From contig VCMS01000230.1 of assembly GCA_022539475.1 (NCBI GenBank), positions 23,941 through 87,940 of the forward strand: a stretch of 64,000 nucleotides of DNA, in the 5' to 3' direction. The DNA is from Gracilaria domingensis. Its lineage: Eukaryota; Rhodophyta; Florideophyceae; Gracilariales; Gracilariaceae. Shown here piece by piece: positions 10,701-22,438 of this stretch; position 1 is the stretch's first letter; each line of letters opens with the position of its first letter. The position numbers were made by a program, and so were the translations under genes. A model generated the notes under the pieces. That model had not been told where the DNA came from and did no database searches. It was given only the letters and a program-made list of their open reading frames with translations.

Positions 10701-12030
10701 AAGCGTAGTTCAATTTGCTGGGTTTGCATACAGTACCGCGGGAAGAAATAAAAATTATTTTGCAGCGCAGGCAAATAAGGCTTAAAGCACGAAGAGTTAA
10801 TATGCCCTAATCACAGATAGTGATTTATTGGAGCGCACGGGAGTGAAACGCATATGCGTGCCAAATCAGGCTCACAGTTCGTGTGCTGGCTTGGTGTCGT
10901 TCAAACTTGTATTATTGTCTATGTGTATCACAGCTCTTAGGAGCGATCTTTACTGTTTTGGTAGGAGGAAAGTGCGGCAGTTAACACTACAAACACCACT
11001 GGATTATATAGTAATCCAGCTCCATGAGCACCTTAAAGGTGCAACATGTCCATTGGGTGTGGATGGGTGGGTGAAAAGAACGGAGCCCAACAAAAGGTAA
11101 AACCAAAGTGGAAAGCGAAGGATCGACAATCGTCGAGTGCAGAATGCTTGCCGCCAAGGCGTCACTTGCCAAGCTACCATAGTTACTCTTTTGGCGGCAA
11201 GCTGCTCCAGCAAAGATCCATAGCGCTGCTCCCCAAATTCCAATAAATATTCTTCCTGGTTCCCGGAAATGCCATTTTCTGCAACCAAGCAAGAGCAACC
11301 CACGCTTCATTAACTGTACTTGACTTTCTGTTGACTAGTATTAGATATTGATCTACAGTGCGGAGAAAACTGGCGTTCGGCGAAAAGTAGGGAAGAGGAA
11401 AGGCACACCGGATGATATTGTCCTTATCCCGGTTGCTTCCCTTCACTAGGGAAGCTTTTATAGTGGCCCATTGTCAGGATCAGTTTGTATGCTGATCTGG
11501 CAAATAAAATACTATCATGATAGAAGTAGTGCTTGTCTTCGACAAAGACCGCTCTGTCGCCTGTGTATTGCAAACAGAGTTACACTCGGTGACGGAATCA
11601 CAGTTACCACGTCGAACTGCATTTGCAAACGACAACAATTTGCATTGCTGTATGCCGGGATGAACGCATTTGCGACAGCGCACATGTACTGTATTCAACA
11701 CTTTCACAGCCGGGTGTTCCGGCTCGCCATCACGACAACCATTGACAATTCATGATGAGGCTTTCACACTCATCTTATATGCTCTTCTCCGACAGTGACG
11801 AAAGTTCGCTTTTCTATTATGTTACCTCTTCTGAAAATAGCAAAAAGAATGCATTTGGACGGGTTCCTAGGAGACTTCTATTTACGTCGCAACCTCTCTT
11901 TGTCTCTGGCAGAACTGCAACAGTATCTTAGTATTTCATTACAGCGTTTTGTAATCAGCGCAATGATGCAGCTATGAAAACCGCAACAGACACAGCGGTC
12001 CAGTTTCAAAAGAAGCCCACAGATTGTGCA
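10701..12030. other. Intergenic, no gene recognised
   Basis: Several ORFs under 110 codons lie on both strands without recognisable motifs. A perfect 12-bp inverted repeat, GCTTGCCGCCAA / TTGGCGGCAAGC, spans 11146-11202 with a 33-bp loop. Confidence 0.4.
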
Positions 12031-12049
12031 AGTCACCTGAGAACAACAA

Positions 12050-12660
12050 AAGGGGTACAGGTGTGAACACAGCCTGCATCCGTGTTCACTCCCTGACAAG
12101 GAAGGTTGTGTGCACAGAGTGTACCTGCGCTCACAACCGAGGTGAAAAGAGGTGTGAACACGGGTGGTGCCCGTGTTCACACCTTGATAAGTAGAGCGCT
12201 GATCAGGGGAGAGAGCACTGTGCTTGTGCTTTGAAAGGTTTAAACACAGGCTGTTTACACCTTGGGAAGAAGAGATGGGAGCATAGGCCCAGCCTGTGCG
12301 ACCGACAGGCGTGGTGGAGGTGTGAACAGGGGCTGTGCCGTGGAATTGCTGACGTTGTGAGCGCAGGCACAGTCTGTGCTCAAAACCACGGTGTGGAGAG
12401 GTCAGGAGCACAGACTGTGTGTGGTGCAAACGGAGGTGGGAAGGTGTGAACGCGGGCTGTGCCCGTGTTCACACCTTAAGTGGAATTGTGGGCATAGGCA
12501 CAGTCTTTTCTCAAAGTCATGGTGTGGACACGGGCTGTGCCTGTGTTCACACCTAGATAAGTGAAGTTGTGAGCAGAGGCTGTGTCTGTGCTTCCACTTC
12601 TTCTTCCTCAGTTGTGAGCACGGGCACAGCCCGTGTTCAAACCTTTCAAACCTGCGCAGG
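12050..12660. repeat. Array of GGTGTGAACACGGG hairpins
   Basis: A run of about 600 bp built from variants of one dyad. The clearest copies are at 12151-12183 (14-bp perfect arms GGTGTGAACACGGG / CCCGTGTTCACACC with a TGGTG loop), 12441-12477, 12521-12553 and 12611-12642. More diverged versions lie between (for example 12064-12095 and 12240-12275). Spacers of about 25-60 bp are not conserved in length or sequence. Long ORFs read through the array on both strands because of the repeat. Confidence 0.85.
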
Positions 12661-14062
12661 CAGCACAGGCACAGGATGTGTGTGTCGATTCTGAATGCAA
12701 TATGAAAAAATTCAAGTGGAAAGAGATTGCATTTTGTAGATCAAGTGCAATGTGTAATGCTAAGCAATCTGTGCATTATAGTGCATAGTTTTTGCAATAC
12801 TTGTTCAGTAGACCTAGAATTTTATTTGTAGACTTCTTCGTAAATCAAAGGGAGATTACAGTTCACCGCTTGATCAACGAAAAAGATTGATATCTCTTGA
12901 AGGCACTGAACTACTAAAACACAACTCATTTGATATATCTATATTGTAATCGCTAAAATTCATCAAATCAATCCAGACTGCTGACATTAAGAGAAAACTT
13001 TATCATACTGTAAATTCCTAAGTCCTACAGAAATTACTCGAGTAGAACAGGAGGTGCAACAGTGGCATCAGATTTCGCGACATCCGGAAATAATTAAAAT
13101 TTCTTACCATCACTCTCATTCGCTTCACAAGTGGCGCAAACCATTTCCTATGCAGGAACTCTATGAACCTCGTTGTTCGTAATATCATTCATTACTCTAG
13201 TCTTGCGTTGCTTGTACGATTCTTTGCGTTGCTCACTGCATTTTCGTTCGGAGCTCAAACCAATTGTGTACAACCTGCTATTGCATTTTTTAAAAAATCC
13301 TTATCTGCACGACGCAGAGGATTTGTCATAACGTGATAATAAGTAAACGATAAACAAAATTTCAAAAACATCTTCAAACTGGATCGCTCCCATCTTCATT
13401 TTGACCCGATGGGTGTTCACAGACTCTGCATTTTGCCGAAATATTTTTCTACAGTAATTCGATCGCTAACAGTAAATCGCTTTCGACGGCACTCTGCATA
13501 AGTTAAGAATCAATTCTGTGGTGTCTTCTTCCCAACAATATAGCGCAGAACACGATCTACTCGGACGTATCTTTTGTCTATTTAACGTGACTAAGCGTCA
13601 AATAAATTTTTCTCTTCAACGTTGAGCTCCGGCAAAGCTTTTTCTTCTGCTTTCTTTTGAAAAGCTTTGTTGTGAAAGCTAATATTTTGTTGAAGAATCG
13701 TGCTGTCAGCAACTGATCCAGGATAAAGTTTCGAAGAATTCACAGGCAGGTCGCAAGATAAAACTGAAACCTCACTCTTCTAGCCATACAGCTTGTGCTT
13801 ACCACTAGACCGAAGTAACCAATAGCTACCTATTACTCAAACTGAAAGAAAATGACAGTTTGCAAGGGGTTTTGTAAATCTTCGACCTTTCACAAAAAGC
13901 TTAGTAATTTGTAGAGACGAAAATTTTCTGGAGATAAAGTACTCAATGCTAGAAAGGCGACATATTCATGGTTTACTTCAGAACTGAGCAATTTTATCAT
14001 GTTTTCTCTGTATCATACATGTAGGATTAGTAGCTTAAATGGTGTTTGGAGGCAGAACGGTG
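12661..14062. other. AT-rich intergenic, no gene recognised
   Basis: No ORF of note and no clear repeat were found. It lies downstream of a decayed transposase and may be the remainder of that element. Confidence 0.4.
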
Positions 14063-15468
14063 CTACTCTTTGTAAGAAGAGAACTGTGCTGCAGGTGCTA
14101 CGTCTAAGCCATTAAACAGCTCTGCACTGTATTCCTTGTCTAAATCAGCAGACATTTCATCATGAATACCGGCATTTCTCGCCTTTTCCTCTTGATACTG
14201 CCTATTTTTTTCCTCTCTAGCTTTCGTTTGAGCAACAGCACCCACGGCGTACAATCTTTTCTTGTTCCTCCAAAAAATGCCTCATCTTCATATCTCAGAG
14301 GGTTCTACAATACGTGAAAGTTTGTCATGGCCAAACAAACGCGAAAGTGAAGGCCTATATTAGCTCTGTCTCAAGTCTACTTACTAGCAAATATACCTTA
14401 GCATTGCTGATAACGACCAAAATAATTCTCCACGAGAACTCGGTCAGGAGCGCAAGACGTATTCAGTCTGTCTTCGGCGAAAGGCAAAATACCTCTCTGA
14501 GGCTACTTCTTCGGAACAATTGCACAGGCATGCTCTTGCATTCCCGTATACCCTTTGTCCATAAGGAAAGCCCAATAACCAGGATGTTCATCTTTTAAAG
14601 CCTCGTTATCTTCAATATTCATTGCGTCCGACGTCATTTTCAGCGCCTCCTTGTGGAAGGATAAATTTCTCTGGAAAATAGTATAGTCTGCGGTGCTAGC
14701 AGGAATGGGATCAGTACAGTTCAAAGCGGTACCACACGGGAGCACAAAATCTTCTACTTTCATGCACTAGAGTTTGTGTTTGCCACTGTAGTAGTCTTTG
14801 ACCTCTTTCATAGAACCCCGTGGACGATTTTTGTGCAGAAAAAGCACATCGAGCGCATAGCGAGCGAAGGGAAAATTCGAGAAAGCGCGTTTTTTCCCAT
14901 TCATATAAGCAACTGGAAATCGCTGCCTCAATTCCATAACGAAATCTACATAAAACTCAGTGTCAACATATTTGATAAAGTTTTTGACAGCTTTTTGCAG
15001 AGTGTTGGCCTTGATTCGAAACATTCTTCCAAGACTATCCCATGTGCCACCAATTTTACAGACGGTGACAGTGACGAGCAAAATATCAAAACATGACAAA
15101 TCAGACTTACGACCTCTTCCTTCTTTCCAGTCTCGAGAAATATATTTTTCTGAACGGTTGTATAGCTCAAACAAATGTTGTTTGCTAAAGTTGGTCATCT
15201 TAATGATGCCCTGATTGCCTTCAACTTCGTAAAAGGAGTCAAAAAGAGGACGGTCTGACCCTTGTTCTTCATCTGTGTCGCTGGCGGCATCTGTCGAATA
15301 CTGCTCTATTTCGTCCTGCAGAGCCTGTTGACTCTCTGTGATGTGATGAGGAGTTGCTTCGGCGTGCGAGGGCTGCACGTTGTCGTAGGCAGTGAGTATC
15401 AAGCGACACCAACGATAACCACTCTTTCTTCTGTTTCTGGCAAAGCCTCTCCTTTCTGTAGTAAGCAA
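14063..15468 (-). pseudogene. Decayed DDE transposase (DDE superfamily endonuclease type)
   Basis: Reading on the minus strand from about 15468, one frame covers an acidic N-terminal region and then a catalytic core. The core has ALDVLFLHKNRP (first Asp), YYSGKHKL, ADYTIFQRN (second Asp), LMDKGYTG and VLVENYFGR (Glu). It ends with the tail motif NPLRYEDEAF and, after a frameshift near 14245, KRLYAVGAVAQTKAREEKNRQ. In-frame stops lie at about 14764, 14503, 14410, 14392, 14386 and 14311. All three catalytic residues are still readable, but the gene cannot encode a full protein. Its frame starts without an ATG at 15468. MTNFSKQ further in is a possible start. Confidence 0.82.
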
Positions 15469-17294
15469 CGCGTTTGATAGAAAGAGACTTTTTGATGAAT
15501 TGCAGACATTTTTATATTTTTATTACACTTACACAATACGTAAACAATATCATGAGTTCCGTACTCTTAACCAGAGATTTTTTATTACGTCAATCCGCGC
15601 TAGGGCAAAAAAGAGCCTACACCATTGTGAAGCAAACACGATCCGGTAATCGGCGCCTGATGCATCTCATAATGAGCACTGAACCCTTTGGGTGACGTGA
15701 GGCACACTATGAATGGCACCCCAATTTTTGGATAAATTTTGAAAGAGGTCTGCAGGAACCTTTATAGGTAGATGTGGGAATTCCCTCACGGATACGAGCG
15801 GATGCTGGACTCTTAGTTCACGTATAGAGTAGATACGCAAGGTGTACCCGCCGGGGTTGTGCATAGGAACCCTGACACTGGGTCGTATACGTGTTCGAAC
15901 CTTGAGAGGTATATATCGCAGTCGTAGTTAGTAATAGCTTAATTCTAGGTGGCTTCCTATATAGGCTCGGGCCAGTTCGCCCTAAAAGCTACCAAGTAAA
16001 CTCACCTGAGTCGCGTCCTATCTCCCAGGACCGGGCTATAGATATTGTCGCCTACGTAGGTTCAATACTTCTGCGGAGGGTAACTACGGCCGGTCTCGAC
16101 ATATCTACCACTCAGGGTCCTTAAGGAAGCCTAAGCTTGCACCTATTGTTGGTTTTTTGTTACTGTTCCGATATCGGCTACTGTCGAGCGTGCGTCTTGG
16201 CAAAGGAAGGGCGTCGCTCTGGACATTGCCACCTGGTTAAGATACTGCTTCCGCTGCTGTACCAGTATTCTCTGCGTCCACTCTCGTGCATTCTGTTTGC
16301 ACCACTGCGTAGTCGTCGCGCCGTTATAGGCCCTGTTCCTGCCAGGTGGCACGGGCCGTAGCTCCGCTCCGTGGTCGGTTTTCGTATACATCGTCCACAC
16401 ATTTGAGTGTTCATGATCCCATCTTTCGGGATCTACCTTGCTACACACTTGAGCTCTGCTGCTTTCTTGGTTTCATTTCCGTAGGTATAGCCAGTCACGG
16501 TCTCCGGTCTTACACCCGGCTTGCTTCTCGCTTGAGCATGAACAGAGGGCTGTGTCGCTGTGGCTGGGCATATAAAGAGCAAAACTGGGACATTCTGTAG
16601 ATCATCCCCATTTCTGGGTTCGCTCTACAACGATTCGCAAGATAGGGTTACTTTTGAGAGAGAAATTACATATCAGTAATTCTGTCTAGTATAAAGCTCA
16701 TAATGTAGCGCAGTGAGGTAAGTCGTAGTCAAAAGCAATATAGATCAGCACGAGACTGTCCGGAGCTTGTTACGTGCTGCAAGAGGATTAGGCGAGCTTT
16801 TATATGCAACTAACGTGACCTATTGCCGTCAAATGCACTTTGCAACACGTACTTTACAAGTACTGACAATAATGATAATATACGTAGTTGTGCGTGGCGC
16901 CCGTTCGAAGGTTTATGTGGATTAGTGCTTCAACAAGTGTATCTATCTCCACAAAAGAACTGTGGCATTGTTCCTTAACCGTCTGGGAGCTTTGGAGAGA
17001 AATTTAAAGGTTTTCGAGGTTCTTTCTCTGAATAATAAAGTCTTTGTGGCTTTTCGAGAAACAGTTCGAAAAAGATCTACATTACAGAAAAACGGAAGAG
17101 AATATTAAAAGAATTGTCTTAGTTCACTTTTGTGAGATCTCAGGAACTTCAGCAAGGATACTGTAAAACGAATATAATGTCAAAATTATTAAACGTTCTG
17201 CCAGATAATAAAACTTTGCTTATGAAAACTTTATGGTTTTCTTAAAAGAAAAGTAGATTATAGAAACCATGGATTAGTGATGTTTTCCTTAACA
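15469..17294. other. Intergenic, no gene recognised
   Basis: 15690-16600 is GC-richer than its surroundings and carries short ORFs without known motifs. It resembles neither host coding DNA nor a recognisable LTR. 16600-17290 is AT-rich and empty. Confidence 0.4.
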
Positions 17295-17663
17295 TTAACC
17301 CTTTTTGGGACTATAAGTTCTTACGTCTAGTGAGCTAGACATAAGAAGTAGCCATTGAGAAGCAAAGAAATGACTCGACCAGGCGGCTGAGGTAGAGCGG
17401 TCTAAAAACCCATGTTGATTGAAATACACGTGGTACTCGAGGTTGAACTTTATTGGTTTGATTTCAAACCGATTCAATTTGTAGCCGACTGAGTATGGAT
17501 TTTCCGGACGAGGAAGCAGATTATTGGAAAATTTGAGAACTGTGACTGGCTCTTTGTTCGTCCTGCCCGCTGCCAGTTCTGTACTTATTGAAGTCGTCGG
17601 AGCGGCAGCGGGCAGTTGGAACGATACGACAACAATTGGTTCCTTGATTGCGCGCTGATACAA
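17295..17663 (-). CDS. Hypothetical ORF, 122 codons, possibly a fragment
   Basis: The composition looks protein-like (balanced charges, few low-complexity runs), but there is no ATG at the 5' end and no recognised domain. The frame is open about nine codons further upstream to a TGA. It sits just upstream of, and opposite to, a Harbinger transposase fragment, so it may be debris of that or another element. Confidence 0.25.
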   Translation of the reverse strand: MYQRAIKEPIVVVSFQLPAAAPTTSISTELAAGRTNKEPVTVLKFSNNLLPRPENPYSVGYKLNRFEIKPIKFNLEYHVYFNQHGFLDRSTSAAWSSHFFASQWLLLMSSSLDVRTYSPKKG

Positions 17664-17746
17664 AGCTTCCGCGAAAGTGGATCATGGAAAGCGTTACTTC
17701 GCGTCTCAAGGGTCGTGTCTGAATGCCTTCTCAGTCGATTACAACA

Positions 17747-18214
17747 ACAATTAACTAAGCAAGCGATAATTTTCGCGTTCCACTACGTCCGAAAGTCAGA
17801 ATCGCAGCCTTCTTAATGTACTCCGGTGGAGCCTCGTGCGAAGCTGTTGCTGCACAGCTGGGCGTAGGGACCAGTTCTCTTAATCGAAATGTTAAAAGCG
17901 TCCGCCAAATGATTTGTCATCGCTTCCAAGACATAATTTGCCTCCCTCGCACTAAACAGGAGATTGCTTCGGTCATTCATGGCTTTCAAGAAATACGTGG
18001 GCTACCGTACTGTATAGATGGCATAGATAGAACTCACATTCCGTATCCAATGTGTCCCGAAGAAGATTACTACGAAAACAGATGCTACAAAAGTTATCCA
18101 ACCATCGTGCTTTTCGCGGTCGCTTCTGCAGAGCAACGATTACTATTCACAAATGTAGACAGACCGGGCGTGCTTGGCAACTCTATGCAATATATTCTTG
18201 TTACATTCGAGTAA
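17747..18214 (+). pseudogene. PIF/Harbinger DDE transposase fragment
   Basis: The frame carries VPLRPKVRIAAFLMYSGG and AVAAQLGVG (the helical region before the nuclease). It then has LPYCIDGIDRTHIPYP, the first-Asp motif of DDE_Tnp_4, and DYYENRCYKSYPTIVLFAVA. It ends shortly after PGVLGNSM, where family members have an Asp-containing PGS.HD motif. Here that Asp is Asn. The C-terminal half, with the catalytic Glu, is missing. The frame is open from about 17747 and the first ATG is at 17816. Confidence 0.8.
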
Positions 18215-18559
18215 ACTTTTCTGCCACGCTTTTGGTGATCGTGTAATACTGTGCTTCTTCTTTGCTAAATTTGTAGCTAGTTTAAATACCTCCTTAAACA
18301 ACTTCTTTTGTTTATTACTATCGCCGTATCCGGATTCTATCATTCTCCGTAGCAAAATCAGAACGGTATCAGCTTTGTAATTTTGATGTTTTACAGAGCA
18401 TACGTCTCTGGGTAGGTCTGTGGCAAATTTAGATGAGTGCTTGTCCGGGGCATTTGCCGTTGCTGGCAGCTGGTTACTGCCTCCCGACGCCCATATCTTA
18501 TTATCATTGTCTTTGAGACTTTGCTGCAATGGCGTTCTGCAAAGGCTTTTGTGTTTCAT
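18143..18559 (-). CDS. Myb/SANT-like accessory ORF of a Harbinger element (partial)
   Basis: A 138-residue ORF from ATG 18557-18559. Residues 65-125 (LLRRMIESGYGDSN, then FKLATNLAKKKHSITRSPKAWQKSLLE) resemble the trihelix/Myb-like DNA-binding partner that PIF/Harbinger elements encode beside the nuclease. It runs toward the transposase fragment and overlaps its end by 72 bp on the opposite strand. Both proteins appear cut short at the junction, which suggests an internal deletion joined them. The assignment rests on a weak motif plus position. Confidence 0.45.
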   Translation of the reverse strand: MKHKSLCRTPLQQSLKDNDNKIWASGGSNQLPATANAPDKHSSKFATDLPRDVCSVKHQNYKADTVLILLRRMIESGYGDSNKQKKLFKEVFKLATNLAKKKHSITRSPKAWQKSLLECNKNILHRVAKHARSVYICE

Positions 18560-19124
18560 TCGTAGGGAGGGTTCTCCGCCTGAAGCAGTTGCTGCTGAAA
18601 AGACTTTTGCAATGACGTTATTGTTTGTGTTGTATAGACAAGGAGGCCTAGACGGTGCTCAGTAGATTGCGAGAGATAAAGACGCTTGGAGTTGCGAAGA
18701 GAGAACGCAACCTTGTTAACAGAAACTATGGTGTTTCCGTGCGGCTACTTCCAGCTAGAATAGTTTTTATCTCTTCTTTTCGTAGTTCGCTTTTCTACAT
18801 TGGCGCTAAGCTCTGTCTTAACCAATTGGCAACTATTTGGATGGAAAATACACAGCGCCCGGTGTCCCTTTTCGAATAGTCTACTTTTGGTGTAGAAACT
18901 TTCTTAAGGGTGTCTCCGAAAACCAGGCATAATGCGTCGTTATAACTATGCTTGCATCATTGCTTGTTTGAGAGTGTGTAAACTAATATGTATATAGGAT
19001 AGAGGGTGTTAAAGAACAGCACACTGCCAATAGACGGGCAAAAATGCGGTAGATGCTAGTATATTATTTGATTGTGATAAATTGGCTCTGTGTTTTGAAC
19101 CGATATGCCATATTTCCGGGGTTG
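18560..19124. other. Intergenic, no gene recognised
   Basis: Short ORFs only. Probably the flank of the Harbinger remnant. Confidence 0.35.
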
Positions 19125-20335
19125 TAGAAGCTTTGCTATAAACGGATCAGAGCTTCGAGAAGCACGCTTCTCAAAGAATACGTCGAAAACCTCCTCCAGA
19201 AAGAGAGAATTTGTGCTTTCACGTAAAGCATAGCTGCAAATTTTCAAGATAATTAGTGGGAACAAAACGTTTTGAGCCGTAGAAAAAAAGTCCTTACATT
19301 ATAGAAACTGTTGTTAAGGTATTCTATTGAAGGTTTTCTTTATCCTTACTTACTGAGCTGACCATTTACAGATTTAGTTTCTCAATGTATTTTTAGCGCT
19401 CGGAACTATATTATTCTTCAACTATAAAAAAGTATGCATTAAAAAACATAAAATAGTAGAATGGTTTAGACATAGAGCCTCGTAGCTTACTTGTTCACAA
19501 CAGTTCTTCTGAAAATTTAGAGTAAATGTGAAAGAAAAAGAAACTCATATAATTTGTTTCAAAACATGCAAAAAAGAGGATACATATCTATCAATCTTAA
19601 ATCAATACTAATCTTTCTATTACATATACTCAGTAAACATTTACTGCGTTTCTCTTGGTCATCTGCATAGATTCAGATTTAAATTTCATTTTTAAATATT
19701 TTGCGAGATATTTGTTGAACTTCTGCTCAGAGACCTCTTACAACAATCAATCAACTAAATACTTCCAAGTCAGATTTATTTTTTTAAACAGGAATTTACG
19801 TGTACATTCTTCAAATCTGTTCTTCTAAATAAGTAAAATCAAAAAATGCTTTTATCTCAGTAAACAGTAATCTGACGACTAATTCTATTTGTTGTGATCT
19901 ATGTGGAACATATCGAACATTTCTAATATCTGGAAGTGTTTTTGAAAAACGCTTTAATCGAATTGACCTCTAGCCTTAATTGTGGAGACTACCTAGAGAC
20001 ATCTCCCATAATTGTGTATGGAAGGAGTTTTTTGTCCTGAAATATTAATTTGTTGGTATGGTATTGATCTAATGTATGGTTTATGTCTAAAAAGATGAGC
20101 GAATGCGCTGTGTGACACGGCGCATACCTCTTAATAATTTTAATTGTTTGCTGTATCTTGTATGAAGAAATAAAGCCCATTCTAAAAATAAGCGGTCGCC
20201 TACGAGACTGTTCTAAATTTTGGGAAATTGCCGCCAAAATATAAGTAGAAAGCATTTTAAAATAGGTTGGTGTAGCTAATGAGCTCCAGATTCGATTCAC
20301 GCCTATCTCAGTAGGAGTTTTGCTATAAGCGGTCT
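19125..20335 (-). mobile_element. Non-coding element B, copy 2 (inverted relative to copy 1)
   Basis: It opens with GTAGAAGCTTTGCTATAA (about 19125) and the hairpin CTTCGAGAAGC / GCTTCTCAAAG, and ends with GTAGGAGTTTTGCTATAA (about 20318-20335). The 23-bp dyad lies at 20103-20125. Sequence marks follow copy 1 in reverse order throughout. The short ORFs within it are not kept in copy 1. Confidence 0.65.
20103..20125. repeat. 23-bp dyad of element B, copy 2
   Basis: Arms ATGCGCTGTGT and ACACGGCGCAT flank one central base, as in copies 1 and 3. Confidence 0.8.
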
Positions 20336-21600
20336 TTTACGAGACTGTTCCAAATTTCCGGCAAAATATGAGTGAACATCTTTTTTAAAAAGATTGGTTC
20401 TGCTAATCAGCTCCAGATCAAGGCTTTGAGAAGTAAACTTCTCAAAGTAAAGGTCGCAAAGCTCCTCTATAAATTATCTTTTGATACATAATACATAATT
20501 ATTTTTCTTTAAGCGTTCCATCAAGCCAAACAAACTTCTTCATTTTTTATATTAGTCCTCATACAGTTAGTATATGAAAAAGCTTTTGTTCTTGAATGTA
20601 CAAAATGTAGCTCTTATTTATATTTTTATATAGCATCAAACAATTGTTTAACATATCATATAATTTAGTTAAGTATTGTTCGTTCCTTGTAATGGAGTCT
20701 GTTGGTTATAGGAGCTACTTTGGAGCTCCTACTTGATAAAGGAAATACCACTAAACCCCGAATTTGTAATATGGGCTCCAATATGAAAGAAATCTGCAAT
20801 ATGTATTGCAATAGGCAATACTTCTTGCAATATGCAATAATTATTGCATATTGCAATATATTGCAATAGCAATGAATTGCGACACAGCCCTGTTGATGAA
20901 AAATCATTGCATCAACTTATAAGGTTTGAATTAGATGTTTTTAACTTAAAAAATGAAAAAGAAAAGTTTTTGTACGCAACATGAAATATTACAGAACAGA
21001 ACTTTTAGAAATATTTGAATTTTATTGTTGTACTGTAACAAATAGAGCTGAATAAAGGTAATAAGTAAAAACAATACAAAGCAGAACAGCGTTTTTTTGG
21101 CTGTTTTTAAACTACATTTAATGATACCTAAAAATTTGGAGGTAATGCCAGAAGAAGCGTCTACATTTGCCTTGTACAGAACCCTTCTTTTTGGATATCA
21201 CCTAAAGATACATTTTTCCAATGTGTGCATGGAAGGAAATTTTTTTCTTCAGGAGGTCATTTGTTGGAATGGCAGTGATCGAATCACAGCAATGCTCCGA
21301 AAAAGGCGTTAAACGCGCCGTGTGACACGGCGCATATTTTTAAATAATTTTATTAGAATATGACAGATACTTTGAAAAAAAAGAGATCATTCTATATATA
21401 AGCGCGCACTTTTCGTCAGTGTACCAACAACCTAGGAAGATTACCAAATCTAATGTTAGTGCTAGTATTTATTCTATTTTCGCTAAAACTGGCTTTCCAT
21501 TTTGAGGTGATTAGCGAGTGTCCACGCCAGTAGGAGCTTTGCAATTAGATTTACGTCTATACCGGTAGGAGCTTTGCTATAACGACTATCTAGTTCACGA
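20336..21600 (-). mobile_element. Non-coding element B, copy 3 (diverged, tandem to copy 2)
   Basis: It begins with a second run of the GGTC...TACGAGACTGTTC motif that closes copy 2. It contains a perfect palindrome, CTTTGAGAAGT-AA-ACTTCTCAAAG (20424-20447), the 23-bp dyad at 21313-21335, and ends with two runs of CCGGTAGGAGCTTTGCTATAA-like sequence (about 21528-21582). The interior also holds a patch of nested ATATTGCAATA repeats (20790-20880). No conserved ORF. Confidence 0.55.
21313..21335. repeat. 23-bp dyad of element B, copy 3
   Basis: Arms ACGCGCCGTGT and ACACGGCGCAT flank one central G. It follows a short open frame ending in TAA directly before the dyad. Confidence 0.8.
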
Positions 21601-22438
21601 CTTGACAACCCTGTCGATCTTATACATCACACACTCGCTTGCGCAGTTCCAGCAACAAGAATGTGCCGTTAACCTCGACGGCAGCGCATAACGGTGCAAT
21701 TTTATCTCAATAATATCGAATCGCACCGTTTTTCGCTGGTCTTGTCGCAAACGGAGCCAAGAAACTGGCAAATGGAAACTTTCTCACGCATGAACCACGT
21801 GTCTTCATCCATTCGAAGGATTCACGATGGGTCTTATAAATCAAAACTTTTAAACTTTTGAATACTGCACGACATGCTCTTGTCTCACAAATGAATGCAC
21901 ATGAATACCCGGCTTAACCTTACAACACTGTTGTGTAGCACTTCCAATGTCAGTGTGAAAGTGGTTTTGGAAACTGAACTTGGATTTATACTACAACTAC
22001 AGCGCACGTAGGTGTAGTGTAATCCCAAGCTGGCCCAGTTGGCGCGTAGAACGCGCCACTTGGCCCAGCAAACTCACCAAAGCATGCTCTAAATGTTTTG
22101 AATCGAAGAGAATTCTATATTCTCCGCGTTTGTGATGCTGCGTACCTTTGGCTGCATTCTCTGTCCTCAGCTCTCTCCAAGTACGATCTCAAATTGTCAC
22201 AGTCCGCACCTGCCAATATTCCCTACACATTCTCAGCTAAACCCACTAGACTGCAGTTGCTCAGTGATTCCCGTTTTTAACCTCCTTCTCTATCTCCTGC
22301 ATAATCTACACTACGCTGAGTCACATTGCGCTCAAAAACATTGCACAAACACGGCTACACTTATCGGACGCTGGAAGAATCGCAAAGCCAAAACCGAACA
22401 CTACAGTTTCTTGAAATCTTTCAGCACCGTTCCATAAT
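21601..22438. other. 5' flank of the hAT transposase, with a GC-rich hairpin
   Basis: No gene is supported. An imperfect hairpin with core GGCGCG-TAGAA-CGCGCC, flanked by TGGCCCA on both sides, lies at 22027-22072. It could be a subterminal motif of the hAT element. I could not pair it with a matching end beyond 26400. Confidence 0.35.

Noticed and set aside
11878-12429. 183-codon minus-strand ORF through the hairpin array
   Set aside because: Open only because the repeat lacks stops; it codes for reiterated HTSFHLG-like segments with no start context.
12050-12660. CRISPR array
   Set aside because: Repeats are not identical, spacers vary from about 25 to 60 bp and are themselves related, and the context is eukaryotic.
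15690-16600. LTR of a retrotransposon
   Set aside because: GC shift and mixed ORFs are suggestive, but no TG...CA ends, primer site or pol motif could be found.
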